Program-made: the position numbers and the translations under genes
Origin: Streptomyces sp. A012304
GTDB lineage: Bacteria > Actinomycetota > Actinomycetes > Streptomycetales > Streptomycetaceae
Direction of reading: 5' to 3'
Length of the DNA stretch: 35,205 nt
Assembly: GCF_026008495.1 (NCBI RefSeq)
Contig: NZ_BQUN01000099.1
Span: 16,567-51,771 of the forward strand
In this document: positions 25,264-32,709 of the stretch, piece after piece
Numbering within the stretch: position 1 is the first letter of the stretch
How the letters are laid out: the number at the start of each line of letters is the position of its first letter
Notes under the pieces: generated by a model
Told to the model about the DNA's origin: nothing
What the model saw: the letters and a program-made list of their open reading frames with translations, nothing else
Database searches by the model: none

Positions 25264-26390
25264 GCGGCACCTCCGACGATGGCGACGGCGTTGACGCCGC
25301 CGAAGCCGAAGCTGTTGACCTGGGCCAGACGCACCGGGGTGGTCAGCGGCTCGCCGGCCACCAGGCGCAGGGTGCTGCCCTCGGGCAGCGGCTCGACCAG
25401 GCCCGCGATGGGCGGCACGACTCCGGTGTCGAGGGAGCGCAGCGCCACGATCAGGCTGAGCAGCCCGGCGGAGCCGGAGGTGTGTCCGGTGAGGGACTTG
25501 ATGCCGGTGAGGGCCGGGCGGGCACCCTCGAACACCTGGGCGGTGACGGCGGCTTCGGTGCGGTCGTTGAGCGGGGTCCCGGTGGCGTGGAGCACGACCA
25601 GGTCGATGTCGGCGGGGTCGACGTGGGCGTGCCGCTGCGCCGCGCGGACGGCGGCCTCGACGCCCGCCTCGTCCGGGGCGGTCTGGTGGTGGGCGTCGCA
25701 GTTGACGGCGACCGAGCGCAGCCAGCCGCGGACCGGCCGGCCGGCGGGGGCGGTGCGGGTGAGGACGACGGCGGCGGCGCCCTCGCCGAGGATGGTGCCC
25801 TGACGGTCCTTGTCGAAGGGGCGCACCGCCTCCGGCGGGTCGAACTGCACCCGGTCGGCCTGGCCGAACATGCTCTCGGTGACGACGTCGCAGCCGGCCA
25901 CCACGACCGTGTCCGCCTCTCCGAGTTCCAGCAGGTCCCAGCCGAGGGCGAGGGCGTACAGGGAGGCCGAGCAGGCGCCCGCGAAGGTGTGGGTGTCGAC
26001 GGCGTTGAACCGCTCGCGCAGGAGCTGCTCGAAGTGGAGGCGGTCGGCGTCGAAGGGGATGCCGTCGCGCCACCACAGTTCCAGGGAGCGCAGTTCGCGC
26101 AGTCCGGTGCCGACGAGGACGGGGATGCCGTCGAGGTCCTCGGGCAGTCCGGCGTCGGCGGCGGCCTGCGCGACGGCTTCCACGAGGAAGCGGCCGGCCC
26201 GGCCGGGTTCGTCCAGGCCGTCGTCCCGCCGGTCGTCGATCTCGAACAGCTGCTGGGCGCGGAACCGGGAGCGGTCGAAGGCCTTCAGCGGGCCGAGGGC
26301 GCTGCGTCCGGCGCACAGGCTGTCGAAGATCTCCCCGGGGTCGGCGCCGATGCCGGCCACCGCCCCGGTGCCGATGATGGGGTAGGTCAC
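25260..26390 (-). CDS. KS2: ketosynthase in the CLF position but with an intact triad
   Basis: A 376-residue beta-ketoacyl synthase. The nucleophile is Cys140 (FAGACSASLYA), with His268 (LHATGTPLND), Lys298 and His303 (IKSLTGHTSGSAG), a complete Cys-His-His set. It follows KS1 directly, the place normally held by a chain-length factor, yet nothing in it looks inactivated. It is shorter than KS1 at both ends. Possibilities are an active second KS for starter or early elongation steps, or a heterodimer partner that keeps its Cys. The start is GTG at 26390, overlapping the KS1 stop. Confidence 0.88.
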   Translation of the reverse strand: MTYPIIGTGAVAGIGADPGEIFDSLCAGRSALGPLKAFDRSRFRAQQLFEIDDRRDDGLDEPGRAGRFLVEAVAQAAADAGLPEDLDGIPVLVGTGLRELRSLELWWRDGIPFDADRLHFEQLLRERFNAVDTHTFAGACSASLYALALGWDLLELGEADTVVVAGCDVVTESMFGQADRVQFDPPEAVRPFDKDRQGTILGEGAAAVVLTRTAPAGRPVRGWLRSVAVNCDAHHQTAPDEAGVEAAVRAAQRHAHVDPADIDLVVLHATGTPLNDRTEAAVTAQVFEGARPALTGIKSLTGHTSGSAGLLSLIVALRSLDTGVVPPIAGLVEPLPEGSTLRLVAGEPLTTPVRLAQVNSFGFGGVNAVAIVGGAA

Positions 26391-27679
26391 CTGTCGTCAC
26401 CGTCCCCGTCGCCGTCGTCCGCGCGGGTCTCGTCGCCGTCCCCGTCGTAGCGGCCGAGGATGACGATGGAGTTGTTGCCGCCGAAGGCGAGGCCGTTGTT
26501 CTGCACGATGCGCAGGTCGGCGTCGACGGCGTGGTTGGGCACGCAGTCGATCTCGCACTCCGGGTCGGTGCGGTGGTGGTTGATCGTGGGCGGGATGAAG
26601 CCGTGGGTGATGGCGAGGCCGCAGGCGATGGCGCCGAGCGCGCTGGCGGCGCCCATGGTGTGGCCGAGCATCGACTTCAGGGAGATGGTGCGCGGGGTCG
26701 CGGCGCCGAACACCGAGCGGATGGCGGCGGCCTCGGTGATGTCGTTGGCCTTGGTGCCGGTGCCGTGCGCGGAGATCAGGTCGACCTCCTCGGGCTTCAC
26801 CCCGGCGTTGGCCAGCGCGATGCTCATGCACTGGGCGACGCTGTCGCCCTTGGGCGCGACCTGGTGGTAGGCGTCGCAGTTGAGGCCGTAGCCGAGGACC
26901 TCGGCGTAGATGCGCGCGCCGCGGGCCAGCGCGGAGTCCAGGCTCTCCAGGACCAGCAGGCCGGCGCCCTCGCCGGTGAGGATGCCCTTGCGGTCGACGT
27001 CGAAGGGCTGGCACACCTCGGGAGCGATGGTGCCGAGCCGGTAGAAGCCGGTGAACGTCTTGCGGCACATGGCGTCGGCGCCGCCGCACAGCGCGTACTC
27101 CACCTCGCCGGAGCTGACCGCGTCGAAGCCGTAACCGATCGCGTAGTTGCCCGCGGAGCAGGCGGTGGCGATGGTGGGGGCCTCGACGTCGGTCAGGTCC
27201 AGTTCGTGGGCGATGGCGGTGGAGAGCCGGGCCGCCGACACCCGCCGGACGATCTGCGGGTCCATGTTCTGCGGACCGTCGGCGAGTTCGGCGGCCACCA
27301 GCCGGTCCAGCTCGTAGGACTCGCCGTCCGTGGTGCCGACGGAGATCAGTCCCCGTCGGCCGGCGAGGTCCCCGGGGTCCAGACCGGCGTCCTTCAGTGC
27401 CATGGCCGCCGCCGCGACCGCGAAGCGGCTGGCGCGGCCCAGTTCCCGCACCGGGGTGCGGGAGATCCATTCCTCGGGCTCGAAGCCCTTGACCTCGCAG
27501 CCGTTGACGTGCGCGAACCCCTCGACGTCGAACAGCGAGATCGGACTGGCACCGCTGCGGCCGGCCCGCAGGCTCTCGGTGAATTCCTCGGCCCCGATGC
27601 CAATGCTGGAGATGACTCCAAAGCCGGTGAGAACCACCCGGCGTTTCTCGGTTACGCCGCCGGGGCGTACTGAGGACAT
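26387..27679 (-). CDS. KS1: FabF-like elongating ketosynthase
   Basis: A 430-residue KAS-II-type ketosynthase, the full family length. The triad is Cys174 (IATACSAGN), His305 (SAHGTGTKAND) and His340, with Lys335 (LKSMLGHTMGAAS). It is the best candidate for the main chain-extending enzyme of a highly reducing type II PKS. The C-terminal tail (about 412-430) is a run of Asp, Gly and Glu that could contact the ACP or simply be disordered. The ATG at 27679 follows AAGGGG. A stable hairpin lies between this gene and the acp gene upstream, and the stop overlaps KS2 by 4 bases. Confidence 0.92.
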   Translation of the reverse strand: MSSVRPGGVTEKRRVVLTGFGVISSIGIGAEEFTESLRAGRSGASPISLFDVEGFAHVNGCEVKGFEPEEWISRTPVRELGRASRFAVAAAAMALKDAGLDPGDLAGRRGLISVGTTDGESYELDRLVAAELADGPQNMDPQIVRRVSAARLSTAIAHELDLTDVEAPTIATACSAGNYAIGYGFDAVSSGEVEYALCGGADAMCRKTFTGFYRLGTIAPEVCQPFDVDRKGILTGEGAGLLVLESLDSALARGARIYAEVLGYGLNCDAYHQVAPKGDSVAQCMSIALANAGVKPEEVDLISAHGTGTKANDITEAAAIRSVFGAATPRTISLKSMLGHTMGAASALGAIACGLAITHGFIPPTINHHRTDPECEIDCVPNHAVDADLRIVQNNGLAFGGNNSIVILGRYDGDGDETRADDGDGDGDDR

Positions 27680-27704
27680 GTTTTTTCCCCTTAAACCTTC
27701 GGAT

Positions 27705-27726
27705 CGGCCGAGCTCCGGCTCGGCCG
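27705..27726 (-). promoter_or_regulatory. Intergenic hairpin between acp and KS1 genes
   Basis: CGGCCGAGC (27705-27713) pairs perfectly with GCTCGGCCG (27718-27726) around a 4-base loop. It lies 12 bases after the acp stop on the minus strand and is followed by an A-rich KS1 leader rather than a U-tract. This suits an mRNA-stabilising or partially terminating element that would keep ACP more abundant than the KS proteins. Confidence 0.5.
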
Positions 27727-27738
27727 GACGGCGCGCGG

Positions 27739-27990
27739 TCAGCGGGCGGGAGCCTCCGCGACGACCTTGTAGACCGCCTCCAGGTTCACCATCTGGGCCA
27801 GCTCGGACTGGTCGATGGTGATGCCGAACTCCTTCTCCAGGGAGGCCAGGATCTCGATGGCGCGCAGCGAGTCGGCGCCGTGGTCGTCGATGAAGAGGCT
27901 GGTGTCGGTGACCTCGTCCTCCTCGAGCTCGAGGATGTCGCAGACGATTTCCTTGACGGCGGCCTGGCGGTCTTCGGCGAGAATCGGCAT
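27739..27990 (-). CDS. Discrete acyl carrier protein
   Basis: An 83-residue ACP. The phosphopantetheine attachment motif is DHGADSLRAIE (about 36-46, Ser41), in an acidic four-helix sequence (ILELEEDEVTDTSLFIDDHG). It would carry the growing polyenoyl chain among KS, KR and DH. The ATG at 27990 has AGGAGA eight bases upstream. It is the second gene of the operon, after MbtH, with a 107-bp gap on that side and a 59-bp hairpin-containing gap to KS1. No phosphopantetheinyl transferase is in the window, so a host enzyme must activate it. Confidence 0.95.
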   Translation of the reverse strand: MPILAEDRQAAVKEIVCDILELEEDEVTDTSLFIDDHGADSLRAIEILASLEKEFGITIDQSELAQMVNLEAVYKVVAEAPAR

Positions 27991-28013
27991 GACGTGTTTC
28001 TCCTAGAGATGTG

Positions 28014-28047
28014 TGCGACGGAACGATGAGTGCGACGGAACGATGAG
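28014..28047. repeat. Perfect 17-bp tandem repeat between mbtH and acp
   Basis: TGCGACGGAACGATGAG occurs twice in direct succession (28014-28030 and 28031-28047), in the leader between the MbtH-like and acp genes. It may be a replication-slippage duplication or a paired binding site. No coding role. Confidence 0.75.
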
Positions 28048-28097
28048 TACGGCTGAGACGGTGTGCTGCGGTGTCACGGGTCCGGCCGGCGTCTGTT

Positions 28098-28316
28098 TCA
28101 GGAGGGCTGGGCGTCCATGGCGGCCGCGAGGCTGCGCGGGCGCATGTCGGTCCAGTGCTCGTTGACGTAGTCCAGGCATTCCTGGCGGGGGCCGGCGCCG
28201 TGCGCCTTTTCCCAGCCGGCCGGAATCTCCGCGAACACGGGCCAGATGGAATACTGGCCCTCGTCGTTCACGAGTACGTAGTACTCGGCATTGTCATCCT
28301 CGAACGGATTGGCCAT
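28098..28316 (-). CDS. MbtH-like protein, first gene of the operon
   Basis: A 72-residue MbtH-family protein. The fingerprint is clear: NPFEDDNAEYYVLVNDEGQYSIWP at 3-26, then PAGWEKAHG (32-40) and CLDYVNEHWTDMRPRSL (47-63). These proteins bind adenylation domains and are needed for solubility or activity of many of them; the only A domain in the window is in the A-T-TauD protein, the obvious partner. The ATG at 28316 follows AAGGA. A candidate promoter lies 41-70 bases upstream. It opens the long minus-strand operon. Confidence 0.95.
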   Translation of the reverse strand: MANPFEDDNAEYYVLVNDEGQYSIWPVFAEIPAGWEKAHGAGPRQECLDYVNEHWTDMRPRSLAAAMDAQPS

Positions 28317-28699
28317 GAGCCTTTTCCTTCCTGGCACGGTCACCCAATTCGGCTCGACTGTACGCAGCGGGGAATCACTCGGACAAGGCTTCCCGGACAT
28401 GACGCCGACCGCACGTTCGAGAGTTTTCAATGAGAAGAATTCAATAACGCGTTGCGGGTCTTTCGGCCATCACTTCGGGGTCCGCGCCGAGGTGGCCGAA
28501 AGCCGTGCGGAGGCGTCCGGCCGGGGGGTGCGGCCGGCCGTTCGTCACTCCCCCGCCCCTCCGTGGGCACCGAGGGTCACTTCCGGGCATCGAAGATTTC
28601 TTGGCCGCCTGCGGCGCCTCGCCCGTCCGCCAGCTACGTTGCCGGGTGCCTGGTCCGACCCGACGTGTGGTGGGACCCGATGCCCTGAAAGGAGGCCGG
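28317..28699. promoter_or_regulatory. Divergent control region of the cluster
   Basis: This 383-bp gap separates the MbtH-led operon (minus) from the thioesterase II gene (plus). On the minus strand TTGTCC (28381-28386) and TACAGT (28357-28362), 18 bases apart, form a candidate promoter with a start near 28350. An AT-rich patch near 28420-28447 contains TTCAAT twice (28426-28431 and 28440-28445), unusual in this GC-rich DNA and a possible regulator site. I found no convincing plus-strand promoter and no gene here. Confidence 0.5.
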
Positions 28700-29503
28700 A
28701 TGTCCGGGCAGTTCATCCGCCCGCTCCCCAGGCCGCAGGCCCCCCGGGTCCTGCTCTGTCTGAGTTTCTGCGGGGGCGGCACCGCGCCCTTCCGGCCGTG
28801 GGCGGACAGCCTGCCGGAGGACACCGAGCTGGCGCTGTACTGCTACCCGGGCCGGGAGGCCCGCTACAGCGTGCCGTTCGCCCGCGACTGGGAGGACCTG
28901 CTCGGCGGGGCCCTGGCCGCGCTGCACGGCCTCGCCGGGCGGCGGGTCGTGCTGTGCGGGCACAGCATGGGCGCCTGGGTCGCCTTCGACCTCGCGGTGC
29001 GCGCCCGGCGGGCGGGACTGCCCGACCCGGAGGCGGTGGTGGTGTCGGCCGCGCGGGCGCCGCACACCCGGGCCGGGCTCGTGGACGTGCCGCCGCACCC
29101 GCGCAACACCGATCAGGAGCTGCTCGACTGGATGCTCGGCGCCGGCCAGCTGTCGGAGGCGGTGCGTGGCGAGCCGGAGCTGCTGCGGATGGCGGTGGAG
29201 GTGTTCCGCGCCGATCTGTGCGTGGCGGACAGCTACCGGTTCCGGCCGCAGGACCGGGTGACGGCGCCGTTGCAGGTGCTGTACGGCGAGGACGACGACC
29301 TGAGCGACACGGACGCGGACGCCTGGCGGCCCCTGTCGACCGGCCCGTTCAAGGCGACCCGGGTGGCCGGCGGCCACTTCTACACGCCGACGGTGTGGCC
29401 GCGGCTCCCCGAGCACATGGCGGCCTTCCGCACGGGCACGCCGACGACTCGTACCGAGCCGGCCCCGCCCGGCCCCCGGCGGCGGACCGCGACGACGGCC
29501 TGA
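28700..29503 (+). CDS. Second type II thioesterase
   Basis: A 267-residue thioesterase II with LCLSFCGGGTAPFRPW (about 19-34), the elbow CGHSMGAW with Ser89, and GGHFYTP near 236 with the catalytic His. The Shine-Dalgarno is near perfect (AAAGGAGG, about 7 bases before the ATG). It diverges from the main operon, so its expression may be tuned separately. Like the copy at 10511 it would remove stalled acyl or aminoacyl groups from carrier domains; the two may divide the labour between the PKS ACP and the NRPS carrier domain, or one may release the product. The C-terminal tail is Pro/Arg/Thr-rich. Confidence 0.9.
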   Translation: MSGQFIRPLPRPQAPRVLLCLSFCGGGTAPFRPWADSLPEDTELALYCYPGREARYSVPFARDWEDLLGGALAALHGLAGRRVVLCGHSMGAWVAFDLAVRARRAGLPDPEAVVVSAARAPHTRAGLVDVPPHPRNTDQELLDWMLGAGQLSEAVRGEPELLRMAVEVFRADLCVADSYRFRPQDRVTAPLQVLYGEDDDLSDTDADAWRPLSTGPFKATRVAGGHFYTPTVWPRLPEHMAAFRTGTPTTRTEPAPPGPRRRTATTA

Positions 29504-29533
29504 GCGGGGCAAAGGCCCACGCCTGACGGACCG

Positions 29534-29549
29534 CGCCGCCGACGCGGCG
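29534..29549. terminator. Possible bidirectional terminator hairpin
   Basis: CGCCGC (29534-29539) and GCGGCG (29544-29549) form a 6-bp stem with a 4-base loop, in the 51-bp gap between two convergent genes. No T-tract. Confidence 0.3.
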
Positions 29550-29554
29550 AAGGG

Positions 29555-30091
29555 TCAGGAGGAGCCGGACTCGCGCAGGACGCGGCGGCGGATCGCGCGC
29601 AACATGGACTGGCGGGTCAGTCCGCTGCCGAACCTGACCAGCCACCAGTAGGGGGCGAAGGTGCGGCGGGTCCGCTCGTCGGTGGCCAGGACCCTGGTCT
29701 CGGTGCTGAGGACGCCGCCCGCGCAGCGCACGTTCATGCCGATCTTCAGGATGCCCGGCTCGTCGCATCCGGTCACGATCTCGGCGATGGTGCCGGGGGG
29801 CCGGGGGACGTCGCCGGGCGACTGCACGCCCGCGAAGAGGAACTCGTCGTCGCCGGCCGGGATCACCTCGCCCATCCCGCTCAGGTAGTCGGCGACGATC
29901 CGGCGCTCGGCCGACACGTCGGCCCGGGTGAGCGCCACCAGCGCGCGGGCCAGCGGTGCCTCGGCCCAGGTCGTCGCGTGCACGGCCCGCATCACCTCGG
30001 CCGCGGTGCCGGGGACCGGAACGCGGTGCACTTCCCGGAAATGCCAGGCGGGCAACAGCCGGTCCAGTTCCGATCCGCCCTCGTCAGGCAT
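29555..30091 (-). CDS. DUF2867/SRPBCC-like protein
   Basis: A 178-residue protein. FREVHRVPVPGTAAEVMRAV (about 18-37) and the C-terminal ETRVLATDERTRRTFAPYWWLVRFGSG (about 129-155) resemble a family annotated as DUF2867 or SRPBCC-like, with the helix-grip layout that encloses hydrophobic ligands. No catalytic residues can be named. I chose the ATG at 30091 because GAGGAG precedes it; the frame stays open upstream but is antisense to the histidine kinase gene. It is convergent with the thioesterase II gene and divergent from the kinase gene. It may bind a polyketide-like ligand, or be a bystander. Confidence 0.65.
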   Translation of the reverse strand: MPDEGGSELDRLLPAWHFREVHRVPVPGTAAEVMRAVHATTWAEAPLARALVALTRADVSAERRIVADYLSGMGEVIPAGDDEFLFAGVQSPGDVPRPPGTIAEIVTGCDEPGILKIGMNVRCAGGVLSTETRVLATDERTRRTFAPYWWLVRFGSGLTRQSMLRAIRRRVLRESGSS

Positions 30092-30270
30092 TTCCGACTC
30101 CTCAAGAAAAGGCGGCCGTACCGCACCGCGGGAACATCCTAGAGAGATTTCATGGACGTCCCGTTTCCGGATCGGCCCGATGGCAGGAAAATGCCAGAAC
30201 GGGCGGTGCGCACGGGGTCGGTTTTCAGCAAGCTGCCAATATCCGCCGGTGAGCGGTGATCGTGCGTCAC

Positions 30271-30276
30271 TAGAAT
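30271..30276 (+). promoter_or_regulatory. -10 box for a leaderless histidine kinase transcript
   Basis: TAGAAT lies 7 bases before the ATG at 30284, with no Shine-Dalgarno sequence between them, predicting transcription from the start codon. It is the same arrangement as at the marR gene. The -35 region is not convincing. Confidence 0.5.
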
Positions 30277-30283
30277 CGGCGCG

Positions 30284-31510
30284 ATGGCCACGCACACACA
30301 CCTGGGAAATCACGTTCACGGCCGGGTCCTGCGGCCCCTCACCGCGGCGCTCGCGGGCGCGACCGTGGTGGGCGGGCTGCTCGCCGGGCCGGTCGCGGGC
30401 TGGCGGGCGGTCGTCCCCATGACGGTGGCGGTGCTCGGCGCGCTGGCCGTCACCGGCTGGCGCGACCGGGTGCCGGTGCTGCCGGTGGCCCTGGTGACGA
30501 TGGCCGCGTCCGCGCTGGGCACCGTACTGGGCGATCCTCCGGTGCAGCGGCAGTCGACCGGTCTGGTGACGCTGCTGGAGATCGCGGCCACGCTGCTGCT
30601 GGTCTGCCTGCTCGCCCGGTACGCCGCCGCGCGGTACGCGGCCCTGCTGTGCACCGCGCTGGGCATCCTGGCGTCGACCGTGATCCTCCGCCTCCAGGTA
30701 CCCCCGACCGCGATGGAGGCCGCCGCGCAGAGCGCGTTCTTCGCGCTGGGGGCCGTCGCCGCGGCCGCCGTCGGCGGGTACCTGCGGGTCCTGGAGTCGC
30801 GGCGGCTGCGCTCGGTGCACGAGGCCCGGCGCCACCAGCGGCTGCAACTCGCCCGCGATCTGCACGACTTCGTGGCGCACGACGTGTCCGGCATCGTGGT
30901 GCTCGCACAGGCCGCCCAGGTGGTCGGGGCGGACCAGCCGGAGAAGGTGCTGCCGATCCTCCGGCAGATCGAGCAGGCCGGGCTCCAGGCGCTCGGCTCC
31001 ATGGACCGCACCGTGCAGATGCTCGACGACTCCACCGGTACGGCCGCCCCGGCGGCGGGCGAGGGCAAGGCGCAGGCGTACGGGCTGCCGGACATCGCCG
31101 ACGTCGTCGACCGGTTCCGGGGCGCCGGGCGCAGCGAGGTGCGGCTGGAGCTGGATCTGACGCCCGAACGGGTCGCCCGGGTGCCGCGCGAGGTGGCCAG
31201 CACCGCCCACCGGGTCGTGGTCGAGGCGCTGACCAACATCCGCCGGCACGCGCCCGCCACCCCCCTGGTGTCGGTGTCCGTGCTCCCCGACCTCACCGCC
31301 GAGGAGCCGGTCCTCGTCGTGTCGGTGAGCAACCGCGCCCCCTCCATCACCGAGCCGGGCGGCGGCCTGCTGGGCGACGGCGGCCGGCGCGGCGGCGGCA
31401 CGGGCCTGGCCGCCCTCGCGGAGCGGGCCGGGGCACTGGGCGGCAGCCTCGAGTACGGCGCCCACGGCGAGGGCGGCTGGCGGGTGCGGGCCGTTCTGCC
31501 GCTGGGCTGA
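30284..31510 (+). CDS. Orphan NarL/DesK-type sensor histidine kinase
   Basis: A 408-residue membrane kinase. Roughly 1-165 is a membrane domain of several hydrophobic helices, with no large extracellular sensor. The HisKA_3 dimerisation box LARDLHDFVAHDVSG (189-203) gives phospho-acceptor His194. The ATPase domain has the N box EALTNIRRHAP (about 307-317), and GTGLAALAERAGALGGSLEYG as the G box (about 370-390). Partners of this class are LuxR/NarL-type regulators, but none is encoded in the window, so it is an orphan here. It stands between the thioesterase/DUF2867 genes and the ABC exporter, suggesting it senses envelope state or product and controls export. Confidence 0.9.
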   Translation: MATHTHLGNHVHGRVLRPLTAALAGATVVGGLLAGPVAGWRAVVPMTVAVLGALAVTGWRDRVPVLPVALVTMAASALGTVLGDPPVQRQSTGLVTLLEIAATLLLVCLLARYAAARYAALLCTALGILASTVILRLQVPPTAMEAAAQSAFFALGAVAAAAVGGYLRVLESRRLRSVHEARRHQRLQLARDLHDFVAHDVSGIVVLAQAAQVVGADQPEKVLPILRQIEQAGLQALGSMDRTVQMLDDSTGTAAPAAGEGKAQAYGLPDIADVVDRFRGAGRSEVRLELDLTPERVARVPREVASTAHRVVVEALTNIRRHAPATPLVSVSVLPDLTAEEPVLVVSVSNRAPSITEPGGGLLGDGGRRGGGTGLAALAERAGALGGSLEYGAHGEGGWRVRAVLPLG

Positions 31511-31611
31511 CTTTCCCTTTCCGGCGACCTGCCGGGCCTATTTCCGGCGCCTGTGGCAATGCCAGTTCAACAGTTCTGATCCGCACTCCAGGAATGCGCC
31601 CGCCGCGGCTA

Positions 31612-31633
31612 CCGTACCTGCTGTAGGTGACGG
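31612..31633. promoter_or_regulatory. Imperfect inverted repeat upstream of the ABC transporter
   Basis: CCGTACCT (31612-31619) and AGGTGACGG (31625-31633) are inverted copies with a one-base insertion, about 80-100 bases upstream of the ATPase gene. It could be a regulator site. The rest of the 203-bp gap (31511-31713) shows nothing certain. Confidence 0.25.
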
Positions 31634-31713
31634 CCCATGGGGTCCCTTTCGGTCATCCCTGAAAACGCCCGAAGACCGGTCGCGGACTTCCGGGATGGAG
31701 CGAAGGGAATTCC

Positions 31714-32709
31714 ATGGACACCCCGATGATCGAAGTGACCGACGTGACCAAGACGTTCGGTTCCCACAAGGCACTGGACGGGGTGAGCCTGAGTGCGCCG
31801 CGCGGCACGGTGCTGGGCCTGCTCGGGCACAACGGCGCCGGCAAGACGACCCTCGTCGGCATCCTGAGCACCTTGTCCCTGCCGACGTCGGGGCAGGTCC
31901 GGGTGGGCGGCCTGGACGTCGTGCGCCGGGCCGAGGAGGTCCGCCGCCGCATCGGGCTCACCGGACAGTACGCGGCCGTCGACGAGACGCTCTCCGGGCA
32001 CGCCAACCTGGTGCTGATCGCCCGGCTGCTGGGCGCCTCCCGGGCGCAGGCCGCGGCCCGCGCCGACGAACTGCTCGAACTGTTCTCCCTCACCGGGGCG
32101 GCCCGCCGCAGCGCGAAGGACTACTCGGGCGGCATGCGCCGGCGCCTGGACCTGGCGGCGAGCCTGGTCGGGGCACCCGATGTGATCTTCCTCGACGAGC
32201 CCACCACGGGACTCGACCCCACGGCCCGCCGCGGTCTGTGGCACATCGTGCAGCACCTGGTCCGGGAGGGCACCACGGTCCTGCTGACCACGCAGTATCT
32301 CGACGAGGCCGACGTGCTGGCCGACTCCATCACGGTGCTGTCGGCGGGCCGGGTCGTCGCGTCCGGCACCGCGGAGGAGCTGAAGAGCCGCATCGGCCAC
32401 CGGTCGGTGTCGGTGACCCTGCGCGGTGCCGACGACCGGCAGCGGGCCGTGGCGGCGCTGCGCGGGGCCGGGCTCGCCCCCGCGCACGAGGACGACGGCC
32501 TGGTGCTGACGATGCCCGTCGCGGACTCCACGGCGGTGGCCCGGGTGGTCCGCGCCACCGACGAGGCGGGCGTGGATCTGGCCGGACTCGCGTTCAGCGA
32601 GCCCTCGCTGGACGACGTCTACCTGGCCCTGAACTCCACCGTGACCGCCCCGTCGAGCCCCTCCCCCGTGCCCCTCTCCACCGGACACCAGACAGGGATG
32701 CCCCGATGA
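31714..32709 (+). CDS. ABC transporter ATPase, DrrA-like
   Basis: A 331-residue nucleotide-binding subunit. It has Walker A GHNGAGKTT (about 38-46), the signature YSGGMRRR (about 138-145), Walker B VIFLDEPTTGLD (about 158-169) and the DrrA-type C-terminal extension ending in a FSEPSLDDVYLAL segment. It powers export of a drug-like molecule with the permease encoded next. The ATG at 31714 has GAAGGG about 7 bases upstream. The stop overlaps the permease start by 4 bases (ATGA). In this cluster it is the likely exporter and self-resistance pump for the polyene product. Confidence 0.93.
   Translation: MDTPMIEVTDVTKTFGSHKALDGVSLSAPRGTVLGLLGHNGAGKTTLVGILSTLSLPTSGQVRVGGLDVVRRAEEVRRRIGLTGQYAAVDETLSGHANLVLIARLLGASRAQAAARADELLELFSLTGAARRSAKDYSGGMRRRLDLAASLVGAPDVIFLDEPTTGLDPTARRGLWHIVQHLVREGTTVLLTTQYLDEADVLADSITVLSAGRVVASGTAEELKSRIGHRSVSVTLRGADDRQRAVAALRGAGLAPAHEDDGLVLTMPVADSTAVARVVRATDEAGVDLAGLAFSEPSLDDVYLALNSTVTAPSSPSPVPLSTGHQTGMPR

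Noticed and set aside
25260..26390. KS2 as a classical chain-length factor
   Set aside because: It keeps Cys140, His268, Lys298 and His303, so calling it an inactive CLF from position alone is not supported.
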